Shown in pieces: positions 12,171 through 23,500 of a stretch of 64,000 nucleotides of DNA. This DNA is from Ctenosaura bakeri (Eukaryota > Chordata > Lepidosauria > Squamata > Iguanidae). Where the stretch lies: positions 412,714 through 476,713 of the forward strand of contig CAOLHI010000933.1 of NCBI GenBank assembly GCA_948474755.1, read 5' to 3'. The position numbers and the translations under genes were made by a program. Position 1 is the stretch's first letter. Each line of letters begins with the position of its first letter. The notes beneath the pieces were generated by a model. It had not been told where the DNA came from and searched no databases. It saw only the letters and a list, made by a program, of their open reading frames with translations.

Positions 12171-12480
12171 TATGTATTTAGTTATTCATTCAAATGATGA
12201 CTGGAATCCTCTATCACGGCACATGTTCTATAACTTTACCTATACATAGCAAAGGCATTAATTTTGTTAGTGAATTGCTAAGATGCAGAATGGTATACAC
12301 AAGAGGGCTATTTCACAACAGAATTGATCCACGTTGGTTCTGATCCTCATTGTTCCCATTGTGCATCATCAGTTTGCTGGCTCCCCTACATAGTAATGTA
12401 ACAACAACTCTTTACTGTATACGGATATTACAGAACTGTTCATTTCTAATTCCCACAGATGTGTAAGTCCCCAAAAGGAT

Positions 12481-12780
12481 TCAAGCCAATATCTTCTGCA
12501 AGTGAGATGAAAACTGGTCCCAGGAGAACTCATGAAAGCAGGTTATAGTTGGAGATGTTCCTGATGGAAAAATCAATTTAACTGTGGACTCATCATGCAG
12601 ACTTGAGCAAGAAGCCACTATTCGCTCAACCTCATTCTCCCATTCTGTGATGTGGGAATAATAATTTTGATCTAGGTATTTTCCAGGGATTGCTGCAATA
12701 TATTTCAGAAAAGCCATGAAGACAGGTGAGGAAAAATCCAAATTTTGCAGTTGGATATATACATTTTTAATATTAATCAA
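12481..12780 (-). other. Unrecognised 99-codon open frame
   Basis: A minus-strand frame from ATG at 12780 to a stop at 12481. The protein has ordinary composition (starts MINIKNVYIQ, contains FMAFLKYIAAIPGKYLD and ITEWENEVERIVASCSS, ends HLQKILA) rather than the low-complexity look of most frames here. No family was recognised. It directly abuts an inverted CR1 reverse transcriptase fragment, so it may be part of an older mobile element or a pseudogene, but a chance frame is not excluded. Confidence 0.25.
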
Positions 12781-12866
12781 AATGACACATTACTTGCAAG
12801 AATATCATAGGAGATCTTGTCAAAGGCCACACTGAAATCAAGATATGCTACATCCCTAGCATTCCT
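12781..12866 (-). mobile_element. CR1 LINE reverse transcriptase fragment
   Basis: Read on the minus strand it encodes DVAYLDFSVAFDKISYDIL, the reverse transcriptase motif around the first catalytic aspartate of CR1-type LINEs. The same part of the enzyme is encoded on the plus strand by the next feature (about 13250-13310), so the two are separate copies of one region in opposite orientation. Confidence 0.7.
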
Positions 12867-14199
12867 GGCTACTCTAAATGAATTCAGGTCTCCAGGGCCA
12901 GATGAACTACATTCAAGGGTATTAAAAGAACTGGCAGAAATAATCTCTTTGAGAATTCGTGGAGAATAGGAAGAGTCCCAGCAGACTGGGAGAAGGCAAA
13001 TGTTGTCTCCATTTTCAGAAAGTGTGTGGGGGGGGGGAGGAACCAAACAATTGTTGTCCAGTCAACCTGACATCAATACCAGGAAACATTCTAGAGCAGA
13101 TCATTAAACAGACAGTCTGTAAGCCATTAGAAGGGAATGCCACAATCACTAAAAGCATAAATTTCCCAAAAAATATCATTTCAGACCAATTATCTACTCC
13201 TCTCTCTCTCTGATAGAGTTACAAGCTTTGTCGATAAAGGGAAGGGATGTAGCATATCTTGATTTCAGTAAGGCTTTGATAAGATCCTCCATGATATTCT
13301 TGCAAACAAGCTAGCAAAATGTGGGTTAGACAATGTTACTGTTAGATGGATCTGTAATTGGTTGACTGGCCAAACCCAAAGGATGCTCACCGATGGGGGA
13401 AGTGGTTGGTGGAGTACCACAGGTTATGTCTTGGGCCCAGTGCTATCCAACATCTTTATAAATGACTTGGAGAAAGCCAAAGTACAATGCATAGGCAATA
13501 TAATATAAGAAATATAATATGCACAGATATAAGATGGATGACAGCTGGCTTGACCACAATACATGTGAAAGGGATCTAAGGAGTATTAGGAAGCCACAAG
13601 CTTAACATGAGTCAACAGTGTGATGTGGCAGCTAAAAAAGCCAATGTGATTCTAGGCTGCGTCTATAGAAGTATAGGGTCTAGGTCAAGGAAAGTAATAG
13701 TACCACTCTGTTCTGCTTTGGTCAGACCTCATCTGGAATACTATATCTAGTTCTGGGCACCACAATTCAAGAAGGATATTGACAAGCTGAAGCATGTCCG
13801 GAGGAAGGTGACTAAAATGGCAAAAAGCCTGAAAACCATGCTCTATGAGGAACAGCTTAGGAAGCTAAGTATGTTTATCCTGGAAACAAGAAGGTTAAGA
13901 GGTGATATGATAGGCTTGTTTAAATATTTGAAAACATGTCATTTGGAAAATGAAGCGAGCTTGTGTTCTGCTGCTCTGGCAAACTAAGACGTGGAATAAT
14001 GGATTCAAACTACAGGGAAAGAGATTCCACCTAAACATCAGGAAAAAAAACTTCCTGATCAGAAGAGCTGTTTGACAGTGGAATACAGAATCTGAATGGC
14101 CATCTGTTGTGAGCCCTTTGATTATGTATTCCTACATGGCAAGGGGTTGGACTGGATGGACCTTGTGGTCTCCTCCAACTCGGTATCTGTGATTCTAAG
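12867..14199 (+). mobile_element. CR1 LINE, 3' part, decayed
   Basis: The start matches the CR1 segment before the polymerase core ('aggtctccagggccagatga'). The reverse transcriptase core follows near 13250 (translating as VAYLDFSKAF) and 'gggcccagtgctatccaaca' near 13434 is the LGPVLSN region. The C-terminal and 3' untranslated part at 13700-14199 contains 'tctatgaggaacagcttagg', 'tcaggaaaaaaaacttcctg' and 'ttggactggatggaccttgt', and ends 'ctgtgattctaag', the usual CR1 terminus. Frameshifts and stops interrupt the frame, so it cannot encode an active enzyme. Confidence 0.88.
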
Positions 14200-15380
14200 T
14201 TTCAAATACATGTTGTATTTTTGTACTCATGTTTTATTTTAGGATTTAACTTGATGGTCTATGTGGCCCTTTCAAATTTTATGATTCTATGCTTGTATGA
14301 TTTATTGCTATTGAAAGTGTAATGGACAGAGCTAATGTCTGTGCACTCCTGAGTCCAGCCTATCACAGCCCTTGGAATACTGTGAAGGGAGGTGGAGAGA
14401 GATGGAAAGAGCAAATGAAAAAAGAAAAAAGAAAAAAAAAGCAGATTGGCAGTTAACTAGAGTGTGTGATTTTGGGGCCAACTTGTAGTATTAAACTAGT
14501 ATGAGAGAGTTCAGAGAACGGTTAGGAAGCATATAATTATAACAGAGTCCACTGTGTATAGCGAGCCAGCCTAGTATTGTTTATGTCTAAATGGAAGCCT
14601 TGAAAAATGAAACTTTTACCGTTTAGTGTTAACCATTTCCTGAGCGTGTTTTGTCAGATTTATTGAATTTCAGTCTCTCACACACAGCAGAATCTTAAAG
14701 ACAGACATGCTTGTCTTTTTTTCGGAAATATTTTATTCCCTTAGGAGAATCTGCAATGGGTTCTGGGCAAGGGATAAGTGTTCAGTAGGTGCCCTAGGCT
14801 AAGAAGAAGTAACCTGGAAGTGGACTGAGCTATTTACCACCCAGACCTATCACAGAGTCAGTGAAGCCCCCTTTCATAGCCTGGAGGAGAATGGAGATTG
14901 AAGAAGCATCTGTTGTGTTCCAGTGGACAGAAATGAAGAGGTCTACTGGGCTCTTCCAGAGGTCTCAGTGACTGATGTAATCATTTTCTGTCTGGCTACA
15001 GGAACTGAGTCAGATACCTCTGCAATTCATATTGCTTTCCTCCAAGTATGAATGGTCATGGGTGAGGGGACTTCTGTGGCTCTCTGGTGGGTCCAGGGCA
15101 GTGGGGGCTTTCATTGTTGTGGAGAGAGGAAAGGAATACCAACTTCTACAGCAACTAGAAACAGACATAAGAAAATGTTGGTTTAACTTGTACCTGCATA
15201 TGTCAGTAACAGGATCCCAGACTCAGCATGCAGTGTTGTCCCTCCTCAACATTGTTTCCTGGAAGGTGGGAAAAGCAATTTTAACCCTGGAAGATGTCCA
15301 CCTGAGAAGGTATGGAAAGGTTCTGTAGACATTAATCTATAAAGATCCAGTGCACTGCAGTTGTTAGGACATTGCACTGG
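14200..15380. other. Non-coding stretch, part possibly conserved
   Basis: No gene is recognised. About 14480-14720 is repeat-free and varied ('agcatataattataacagag', 'gtttagtgttaaccatttcc') and may be a conserved non-coding element, which cannot be tested here. An A-rich tract lies at 14417-14442. Confidence 0.35.
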
Positions 15381-15736
15381 AGCTCTTTTCACATGGCGTT
15401 TCTTAAGCAAAAGGGCCCCTTGAGCGTCGTGTAAATGTGAGGAGCGGTCTGCACGACGCACTCACATTTACGCGATGCTCAAGAGCATGACGTGAACTGC
15501 TAACGGATTTTTTTTATTTTCAGCTTCAAGCCAAAAATGCCACGCAGTTATGCTTCCTTCCTCAGCGCTAGCCTTCAACTTCCAGGCTGCGCTGCAGTAG
15601 GAAAGGGTGGGGTGCTTGCGCAATCAGGAAGGAGCTGCAGCACCAAAGCAGCAGGGATGCGACAGCCTCTCGCAAGAGGCTGCTCGCGCGATCCCTGTGC
15701 TCCAGCATCGAGAACAGGTAAGTTGTGGAAAGGGCG
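15381..15736. mobile_element. Harbinger-like TIR element, long type (family 2)
   Basis: Left end AGCTCTTTTCACA and right end complement CGCCCTTTCCACA are diverged forms of GGCCCTTTYCACA, with an exact 3-bp duplication TGG (15378-15380, 15737-15739). A subterminal hairpin has 23-bp arms at 15419-15441 and 15461-15483 with two mismatches. A pyrimidine tract ending TTTTCAG (about 15508-15522) precedes a GC-rich block that ends in the splice donor CAG|GTAAGT at 15715-15723. The element at 48159 is the same family in the opposite orientation. No transposase is encoded. Confidence 0.75.
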
Positions 15737-15756
15737 TGGGATTTGACAAAACCAGG

Positions 15757-15915
15757 TTTAAATCTGCACTAGTCATAAAGCACATTGGGTGAGCTTGGGC
15801 TATTTGCTCTCTTAGTCTGACTTATTTCACAGACTCATCATGAGAATAATGTGGAGAGGAGGAGAGCCATGTTTATCCCCTTGAGCTCATCAGAGAAATG
15901 AATAGGTAGGTAGAT
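15757..15915 (+). repeat. tRNA-derived SINE with L2-type tail
   Basis: 'accaggtttaaatctgcact' is a decayed B-box region, followed by 'tgggtgagcttgggc', 'ctgacttatttcacag', 'atgagaataatgtggagagg' and 'ttatccccttgagctcatca'. This order matches the second lizard SINE type, best seen here at 46538. The head is truncated. Confidence 0.6.
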
Positions 15916-17225
15916 AGGAATAGGGTGAGGAGTCTCGAATATATTGGATCAAATCCTCTTCATCTGCCAGGAAGGATCAGGGATCACTTCACCCCACTCC
16001 TCTTGTGAGAAAAATAGGGGGGAAAGATATGTCTCCCCCTCATGTAATGGTCTTAAAGTGGTGGAGAATCACACTCCCTCACTCCACTTTGGATTGTACT
16101 GTAGAACAGTCCTGCAATCCTGGGGACAGCAACCTTCTAAATATTGGCTGTATATGTTGAGAGTGGCAACCTTTGCATGCCTAATTAAATGGCTAGTTTG
16201 TTTGCATGTCTATTGTAAGCATAGAGAGATAGCCTAGAGAGAAAACTTCGTTTGTTGGTTAACACCTCTTCCTCCAGCACCTACACATTCTTTGTTCTTT
16301 AAAAAGATTCTCTTGCCATTTACTCCCTCCCCTTTTTTTGTCTTCGCCTTTTGTCCTGAAAGCATGCTCTGAGATCTCCTAACAGGGATTATTGTCAGCA
16401 AGCATGCGAGTGCTTAATTTTCTTCCTACCTACTTCAAGAATTGAACCTGTGTAGACTATGCACAAGATTTTTGTGAGTAAACTCTTTTATATTTTTAAC
16501 CAAACCGTTTTTGTGTTTATTTTGAGCTAGATTAAGTGTGTTTGGGGTGGAGTTACAGAAGTGGGACTGGTGATCTGTTCAACTTCCATTTTTGTGCAAT
16601 TACTAAAATACTCTGCTGATTGAGAGTCTCATTACCAAAGTCTCTCAATTTCCCCAACAGTATAGAGGTTAGCTTGTTAAGTGAAGAGAAAGTGTTTATC
16701 AAGAAACTGACAAACAGAGAAGGGTGGGGTCTGCTGGCCACAATTCCAAAAGACTGTGGGAAGAAGATGAAGTAGAGGAAAAGGAAGTGAAGTCAATAAC
16801 ACTCTACAGGCAAGAAATCAGTTGATAAGACAAGATAAGGAGGTACACTCCAGGAAACTCTAACCACCTGCTTATAGGAGCATAGTTTCACTTTCCCACT
16901 TCTGCCACAAGCGATCACCAAATATAATACCTAAGATGCAATTCTAGATACACATCTTAGGGTGTAAGGATGACTGAACTGAGTGGGATATACTTTTGAA
17001 TAAACATGTGTAGGTTTGTGCCATTAACCTGCCAAGTGCCTGGTGACCATTACAGAAATGCTTTTGTTACAAAGAGGAAGGTTGCTTCAGCTAAAATATT
17101 AATATTGATATTAATAATAATGCTCAGGATTCCCCTGTTAGTAACAGAATTTTGGGAAGGAAAAAAGTTATGAGATGTTGAGAAGAAAGAAGCTATAGTA
17201 GAAACACATTGCATAGACTTCAGAC
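15916..17225. other. Non-coding stretch, nothing identified
   Basis: No recognisable gene or transposon termini. Open frames at 15944-16237 (plus) and 16553-16741 (minus) have no domain. Confidence 0.4.
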
Positions 17226-17228
17226 TAA

Positions 17229-17345
17229 GGCCATTTCTACACTAGCCTGTTATAGCTGGCCCCTCCCGAAACTGCAAACCCCAGGATTCCAGAGAATGTT
17301 GAAAGTGGAATCATCGCACTATAACAGGCTAGTGCGGAAATGGCC
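17229..17345. mobile_element. Harbinger-like palindromic MITE, TSD TAA
   Basis: A 117-bp palindrome beginning GGCCATTTCTACACTAG and ending in the complement of GGCCATTTCCGCACTAG, with 3-bp duplication TAA (17226-17228, 17346-17348). It is the shortest two-armed copy: the left arm joins early to the centre 'ggcccctcccgaaactgcaa'. Non-coding; needs a transposase supplied from elsewhere. Confidence 0.85.
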
Positions 17346-17348
17346 TAA

Positions 17349-18057
17349 GATTATGGGAACTGGGAGGTATGGAGGAGATATAGCCTCATGGGAGTTGTAT
17401 TTTGAAATATTCTAAAACTCTAAAAAACTAAAATTTCACTCTAATATACCTGTAAGATAAATAACATGCCATGCCAATGCTAAACATTATTATTTGGAAT
17501 AAGACACTTATTTACTTACCTAGGTCTCAGGAACAAAAAAAGGCTGTACTGATCTTCAAGCACCTGGATGTATTTATTAGGTTGTTGTTTTTTAAATCTG
17601 ATTCTCCCAACCCATTCTAGAAAGCAGGGGGCCTTATATTTCATCCTTGTGAGCCTGCTTAAGAAAAAACAATATCTTGGAAGCTTTCCAAAGTTACAGA
17701 AGGCAAAAACAGTAACACACAGCACTGCTTAGAGCTTCATTTCCATGAAAGCTTTGGAAAGTTATGGAGCAAAAAAGAGGAGGGCATGAAAACCAGTCAG
17801 GACTTGAACCAGGAATTTCTTGGTCTCCTTTACAATATACCACCCAATGCCACAGTTACAGAACAAAAGCAGCCTTTATATCCAGGTCCCAGTGTGCCTC
17901 AACCCACTAAGCTTGCTATTACTTTTTCTTAAACACAACTGTTATGGATCCAGACTGTATGGGAGTGAGGCCTTATTGATTCTAGCAGGAAGACTAAACT
18001 GCATCTTCTATCTTTGCTCCTTTCCCCTGGAAGCAAAGATAGATGGATGATAGATAG
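17349..18057. other. Non-coding stretch with a tRNA-like remnant
   Basis: At about 17790-17850 the plus strand contains GGACTTGAACC, the complement of a B box, inside 'cagtcaggacttgaaccagg'; this suggests a minus-strand tRNA-derived SINE head, not a functional tRNA. The remainder is unassigned. Confidence 0.35.
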
Positions 18058-18475
18058 TGTCATGTCCCTGCCCCATGATCCAGACAGAACTCTTCCCAAC
18101 AGCCACACCCTGAAAACAAAAGAGGGACAGTACTTATGGAAGCCAGTGCAGGTGGAAAAGGAAGAGCTCATTAATTAGGCCACAGCTGGCCAGGACACTG
18201 AAGCTATATAATCAGAAGTCAGGATGGCAGAAAGCTGCTGGAACCTGTTGACTCCATTGGTGATGACAGCCTGCATCCTTTCTTTGTGTTCTCTGGACCT
18301 TGGACCTTTGCCTGGACTATAGATTCTACTCAGGGATACTGTCTCCCTGGATGCTTGGTAAATTCAAACTTGGTAGCTCTGAACTGTTTTAACAAACACT
18401 GTTTGCTAGTTACTGCTGATTCTGCAGTTGTGAAGCTTTTGCAGGTTGCCAGCACAGGACAGCTAGTCAGCTAGC
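18058..18475 (+). mobile_element. Possible degraded LTR
   Basis: The segment starts TGTCATGTCCCTGCC, carries 'ggccacagctggcc' and then a TATA-like 'gctatataatcag' near 18204, an order common in Ty3/Gypsy LTRs. No matching second LTR, clear 3' end or target duplication was found, so this is tentative. Confidence 0.3.
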
Positions 18476-19489
18476 TAGCTAGATGACAGACAGACAGACA
18501 GATATAGATATTTCTCAGAAAAGCTTTGGATTCTTAAGTTAATTTGCAGAAACTGATTTAAAGTGCTCAGTACTGTTTCTTTCTTTCACCCCCTCTCTCT
18601 TTAAGCTGATATGCTTTTAATGTACTAAATTACATTTCATTATTATTTTGAGTCTAAATCTAATTATTAGTCCCAACTAAAGCAGACCCAGTGACTGAAT
18701 AGGACTTGCTAAGTCAACAGCTGTATGAGATCCTTTGATTTAAAATGTCCATTGTAGTTAGAAATAACAATTAGATTTAGTCCAGGGGTAGGAATCATAT
18801 GATTCTCCCCATGTTGAAGTGCATCTCCCAGGATGTTTCACCCTTGGTTAAGGCTGAAGTCCAACAACATCTTCAGAGCCACATAATTTCCTTCCCAGGA
18901 TACCCACATCTTTAATTTTAGCTATTTATATCATTATTTTATTATTTATTAATTATATTACTATTTATATTGATATTTGTATTGTATTGCTTTCCAGCTG
19001 CCTTGGGCATTATTGTATGGTGGAATGGAAAGATACAAATAAAATTGGTTGGTTTCTCTTCTGGCTTTCCAATACTAATGCACTCTTTTGGTTGGATTAC
19101 AACAAATCAACATACCAGGAAAACAGCCTGGAGAAAATATGGGGGTGGGTGTATAACTCCCAGCTTTGCTGTGATTATTTAGGGATTCTAGAATGTGTAG
19201 TCCAAACAAGGAACCTTTCCTAGGATCTGCATAAAATAGTCAAATACATTAAAATATAGTGTAGTAAAAGCATAAAATTAAAAATACATCAAAATGTAAC
19301 AAGTTGTATTTGGGAGGCTGCCTTTTTTTTTTTTTTTTTTTTGAGACATAGTTGTTGTTTTATTGCTTTCCACTTCTTCTTGTCACATTGTCTTTAACCC
19401 ATGAAGAATAATAACTGTATTAGGGCACTTTCTGAATGATTAAAATGTGTAACTACCATAGCTCATCTTCCCATTAAGTAGGGGTGCCA
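18476..19489. other. Non-coding stretch with tail-like and simple repeats
   Basis: A GACA/GATA tract lies at 18484-18512. About 18795-18895 belongs to the 'tccaacaacatcttc' family. About 18990-19050 ('ctgccttgggcattattgta') resembles a decayed L2 tail. A 22-23 nt T-run near 19322-19344 may be the reversed poly(A) of a retroposed sequence. No gene is seen. Confidence 0.4.
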
Positions 19490-19700
19490 CACAGTCTCTC
19501 CTGTTCTCGTCAATGGCCATAAACAGAGTCCAACAGAATCCAAACCAGAGCTAATAAATCCAGAGTCAGTCATCACAATCCAGAGGAATGCACCCAGCAG
19601 ACAAAGAGGTCTGATAACCTCCCACAACTCCTAGAAGGGAAGGGCTGTGTATATATAGGTCAGCTGCTTAGCACAGCTCCTGCCTAACTAATTGCTGTCT
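19490..19700. repeat. LTR-like repeat, left half (split by L2)
   Basis: 'tccaacagaatccaaaccag', 'aatgcacccagcagac', 'acaactcctagaaggg' and 'gcacagctcctgcctaact' align in order with 33255-33445. The match breaks where the L2 tail begins and resumes at 23271, so this is one repeat copy split by the L2. Confidence 0.65.
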
Positions 19701-19927
19701 TCTATAAATAATAATAATAACAACATTTATTTCTATCCCGCCTCTCCCCATGGATCGAGGCGGCGAACAACAATAATACATTAAATACATTAAAAACATA
19801 CCCAATCCTCTCCACCCACCAACCCATCTAAAACCAACCCCCTAAAACACACAACAATTAACAATTAACAACAATCAACTGACTATTAAAAGAACAGCAA
19901 GACAGTTGGTGGGAGGCGGTGGAAGTA

Positions 19928-22900
19928 CTAGTCTGGGAAAGCCTGTTGGAAGAGAGCAGTCTTGACTGCTTTCTTAAAGCAGTCAAGACTGGTAATGTGC
20001 CGGGTCTCCTCCGGCAGACCATTCCATAACTTGGGAGCGATAGAAGAGAAGGTCCTCTGGGTAACCGCAGCCAACCTAGTTCTGACTGGCTGCAGTAAAT
20101 TCCTCCCAGAGGACCTTAGTGTGCGGGCCGGATTATATGGGAGAAGGCAATCCCACAGGTAGGCTGGCCTCAAGCCATGAAGGGCTTTAAAGGTAAAAAC
20201 CAACACCTTGTACTGTGCCCGGAAACTAATAGGCAGCCAATGTAAAGACTTCAGAATAGGTGTTATGTGGTCAGTTTTAGATCTTCTGGTGACCATCCTG
20301 GCTGCCATATTCTGAATTAATTGAAGTTTCCAGACTAAGCACATGGGTAGCCCTATGTAGAGCGCATTGCATAAGTCAAGCCGTGAAGTTACCAGCGCAT
20401 GTACCACTGTTTTTAGGTGTTCCAGGTCCAGGAAGGGGCGCAGCTGGCTTATCAGCTGAAGCTGATAGCAAGCACTCCTGGCCGCCGCATCAATTTGAGC
20501 TGTCATCTGAAGCAGTGAATCCAAGAGCACCCCCAAGCTGTGGACACAGTCTTTCAGGGGAAGTGTGACCCCGTCTAGAACAGGTTGACAAACCTCCATA
20601 CCTGGGCTAGGGCCCTTAACAGTGAGTATCTTATCTGGATTCAGCTTCAGTCTGTTTTTCCTCATCCAGTCCACTACTGCTTCAAGACATTCATTCAGAG
20701 GCGAGATGCCACCCTTAGTTGATGCTATTATCAGAGGCATGGAGAGAGATATCTGGGTGTCATCAGCGTACTGATAGCACCTTGCTCCATGGCTCCTGAT
20801 GATCTCTCCCAGCGGTTTCATGTAGATGTTAAATAGCATTGGGGACAGGACGGCGCCCTGAGGGATGCCAGATTTAAGCTCCTTTTTCGAGGAGCAGCTG
20901 TCCCCAAGCATCACCATCTGGTATCTACCTGAGAGATAGGACCGGAACCACTTAAGTGCAGTGCCCCCGATCCCCAGCCCTCTCAGGCATTCCAGAAGGA
21001 TACCATGGTCTATGGTATCGAAAGCCGCTGAGAGGTCCAAGAGTACCAGCAGGGTCACACTTCCCCTGTCGATACCTAGGATAAGATCATCCACTAAGGC
21101 GACCATGGCAGTCTCGACTCCATATCCTGCCCTGAAGCCAGTTTGAAATGGTCTAGATAATCTGTTTCATCTAAGACAGCTTGGAGCTGAAGACCAACAG
21201 CCCTCTCGATCACCTTGCTTAAAAATGGGAGATGGGAGACTGGTCTATAATTATTCATATCCAGGGGATCTAGGGAGGGCTTTTTTAGAAGTGGTCGTAT
21301 AATCGCTTCTTTTAAACAAGCTGGAAAATTGCCCTCCCTGAGGGATGCGTTAATAATGTATCTTAAATGGGTCTTATTTGCAACTCCTCCCTGGATGACC
21401 AGCCATGAAGGGCAGGGATCAAGAGGGCAAGTTGTCTTTCTTATATTTCCAAGGAGCTTGTCTACATTCTCGGTACTCACTGACTGAAACTGATCCAGTA
21501 TAATCCTGTTCACGGAGTTGCCGGACACTCCATTTGTAACCTCTGCTATAACACCAAGTCGGCTCTTATCTGAGAGATTTTATCTGCAAAATGATTATTC
21601 AAAGCATCACAGCAAGCCACACTAGGTTCTAACAGCGAGTTCAGGGGAGTGGGTAGCTGAGTCAGATCCCTTACCACCCTGAACAGCTCTGCTGGATGAG
21701 AAGTCACAGACGCAATACGTGCAGAGAGGAAAGTCTTCTTCACTGCATCTCTTGCCACTCCATAGGAATGAAGGAATTCTCTATAGCGTATTCTGTCAGA
21801 TAAGAGTCCAGATTTCCACCAGTTGTGCTCTAGTCGTTGTCGGACCTGCTTCATATTCCTGAGTTCTACTGTATACCAAGGATTACGATTTGAAGCAGTC
21901 CGGAAAGGATGCTTGGGATCAATCGTGTCGATAGCCCTAGTAAGATCACAATTCCAGGTATTAACTAGGGCTTCAACAGGATCATCGGCGATACCAACCA
22001 TAAGATCCTCCAGGGCTTTCTGGAATCCAATAGGTTCCATTAACTTTCGAGGGTGGACCATTCTAATAGGGCCACCACACCTGCAGGGGCGGATAGCAGC
22101 TGTAAGTCTAACCCTTACAAGGAAATGATCCGTCCATGACATGGTGGTAGCATTTATTATCTCCACCCACAGCTGTGCCTGTTCCATACTGAAGACCGCA
22201 TCAAGGGTATGACCTGCATAATGTGTTGGCCCAGAGACTAAGTGGGATAGGCCCATGTTTGTCATGGATGCCATGAACTCCCAAGCCGCACCTGTCAAAC
22301 TGGTCTCAAATGGGATATTGAAGTCGCCCAGAACCAGAAATCTGGTCGACTCCAACACCAACTCCGACACCAGCTCTGTCAGCTCAGCCAGGGTGTCTGA
22401 TAGTGTACCGACCACCCTGCTACCTAACAGAATCCCTAGACTATCCTTTGCCTTCAGGCTCAGGTATATGCACTCGAAGTGGTCTGTTTTCTGGATAGGT
22501 ATCCTGGTCAGTATAAGATTGTCTTTGTAAACCAAGGCTACTCCGCCCCCCTCCACTTCCCCTTACCTGCTCACTGACAGAGTATCTGACTGGCAAGGCC
22601 TGGACCCAAGTTGTACCACTATCGTCTTCCAGCCAGGTCTCTGTAAAGCAAGCCAGGTCAGCTTCTTCATCCTTTAAAAGGTCATGGATGATATGAGTTT
22701 TCTTTTTCATTGACCTGGCATTGCACAGGAGCAAGGAAAGGTTCTGTGGGTGGTTTAGTTCACTCTCCAGACACCTTGGGGTAGCAGGGCGAACGGAAGG
22801 TGAGATAGATATTAAACATCTATCTCTCCTTCCCCTGTAACGACATTTCGCCCTGCTATCACCATATCTCCCTTTGCCCAGCACAATACTTATTGTCACT

Positions 22901-22938
22901 TCCCATTGTTCATCTATAACATCCAACTGCCCCATCAT
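19928..22938 (-). pseudogene. L2 endonuclease-reverse transcriptase, broken frame
   Basis: Four consecutive minus-strand frames cover one ORF2-like polyprotein of about 1000 residues, close to the expected L2 length. 22938-22441 holds the start of the apurinic-type endonuclease (LLLCNARSMKKK, then FTETWL). 22556-21546 continues it with LVLGDFNI and the C-terminal SWTDHFLVRVRL motif, where T replaces the usual S of SDH. 21528-21094 gives the region before the polymerase (RPLLKKPSLDPLDMNNYRPV). 21106-19928 holds the reverse transcriptase: LLDLSAAFDTIDH, GIPQGAVLSPMLFNIYM and the catalytic YADD. Each junction changes frame, so at least three frameshifts inactivate it. The 392-codon last frame is intact, suggesting fairly recent insertion. 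Confidence 0.92.
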
Positions 22939-23270
22939 GAAAAAATACCCCCTGCTTGCTCACACCCCCACCCACTCCTACCCCCCTTTCTTCCTCCCTC
23001 TCTCTCTTAATTATAAAATCGGGGGGAGGGTGTGGCCAGTGACACTAGAGGCTGCCTTTGATGTTTCTTGCTCTCCGACCCCATTACAGAGACGGAGGAA
23101 GCCTCTGGTGTTCTTCTCCCTTCTCCTGTCTGTTTCCTTTTATAAGACCAGGCAGGAGGGCATGGCCGGCAGCAAGAAGCCTCTGGTGTTCTTCTCCCTT
23201 CTACTGTCTGTTCCCTTTTCAAGACCAGGCAGGAGGGCATGGCCAGCAGCAAGAGCCTCTGGTGTTCATT
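22939..23270 (-). repeat. L2 5' untranslated region with tandem repeats
   Basis: Units starting 'gcctctggtgttc' occur at 23101, 23179 and 23255, giving steps of 78 and 76 bp and about two and a half copies, each with 'agaccaggcaggagggcatg'. Being upstream of the L2 ORF on the coding strand, they sit where a LINE internal promoter would lie. Confidence 0.6.
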
Positions 23271-23500
23271 TGAGACCTATGTAGGCTCTCCCTTTGCTGT
23301 CTACACTTGGCAAAGATAGGTTTAGATAAGTTGTCTTCTGTATCTGAAGACGTAGGACTTTCTGCTGGACCTGGCACTGCACCCTGTTCTGTTTCTGGGA
23401 TTTATTGGTTTGTAACTTCCTCCTTTTCAGCATGTCCTGGCATGTCCACTGTTTTGGTCTCTGAGTCAGAGTCCATTTCCATGTTCTGGAAGCACGACAG
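23271..23500. repeat. LTR-like repeat, right half (split by L2)
   Basis: 'tcttctgtatctgaagacgt', 'ctgttctgtttctgggattt', 'gcatgtcctggcatgtccac' and 'gagtcagagtccatttccat' run in the same order as 33510-33680, continuing the copy begun at 19490. Confidence 0.7.

Larger units (their letters stand above)
19701..23270 (-). mobile_element. Nearly full-length L2-clade LINE, frameshifted
   Basis: A minus-strand non-LTR retrotransposon of about 3.57 kb. The 3' end is at the left: an ATT microsatellite tail preceded (minus strand) by 'ggggagaggcgggatagaaa', typical of L2. The 5' side at the right has an untranslated region of about 330 bp with tandem repeats. The single recognisable coding region, an endonuclease plus reverse transcriptase, spans 22938-19928. 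The element sits inside an LTR-like repeat whose uninterrupted relative is at 33.2-33.7 kb. No clear target duplication was found. Confidence 0.9.

Noticed and set aside
17790..17850. A minus-strand tRNA gene
   Set aside because: Only a B-box-like element and weak neighbouring similarity; no complete acceptor stem could be read.
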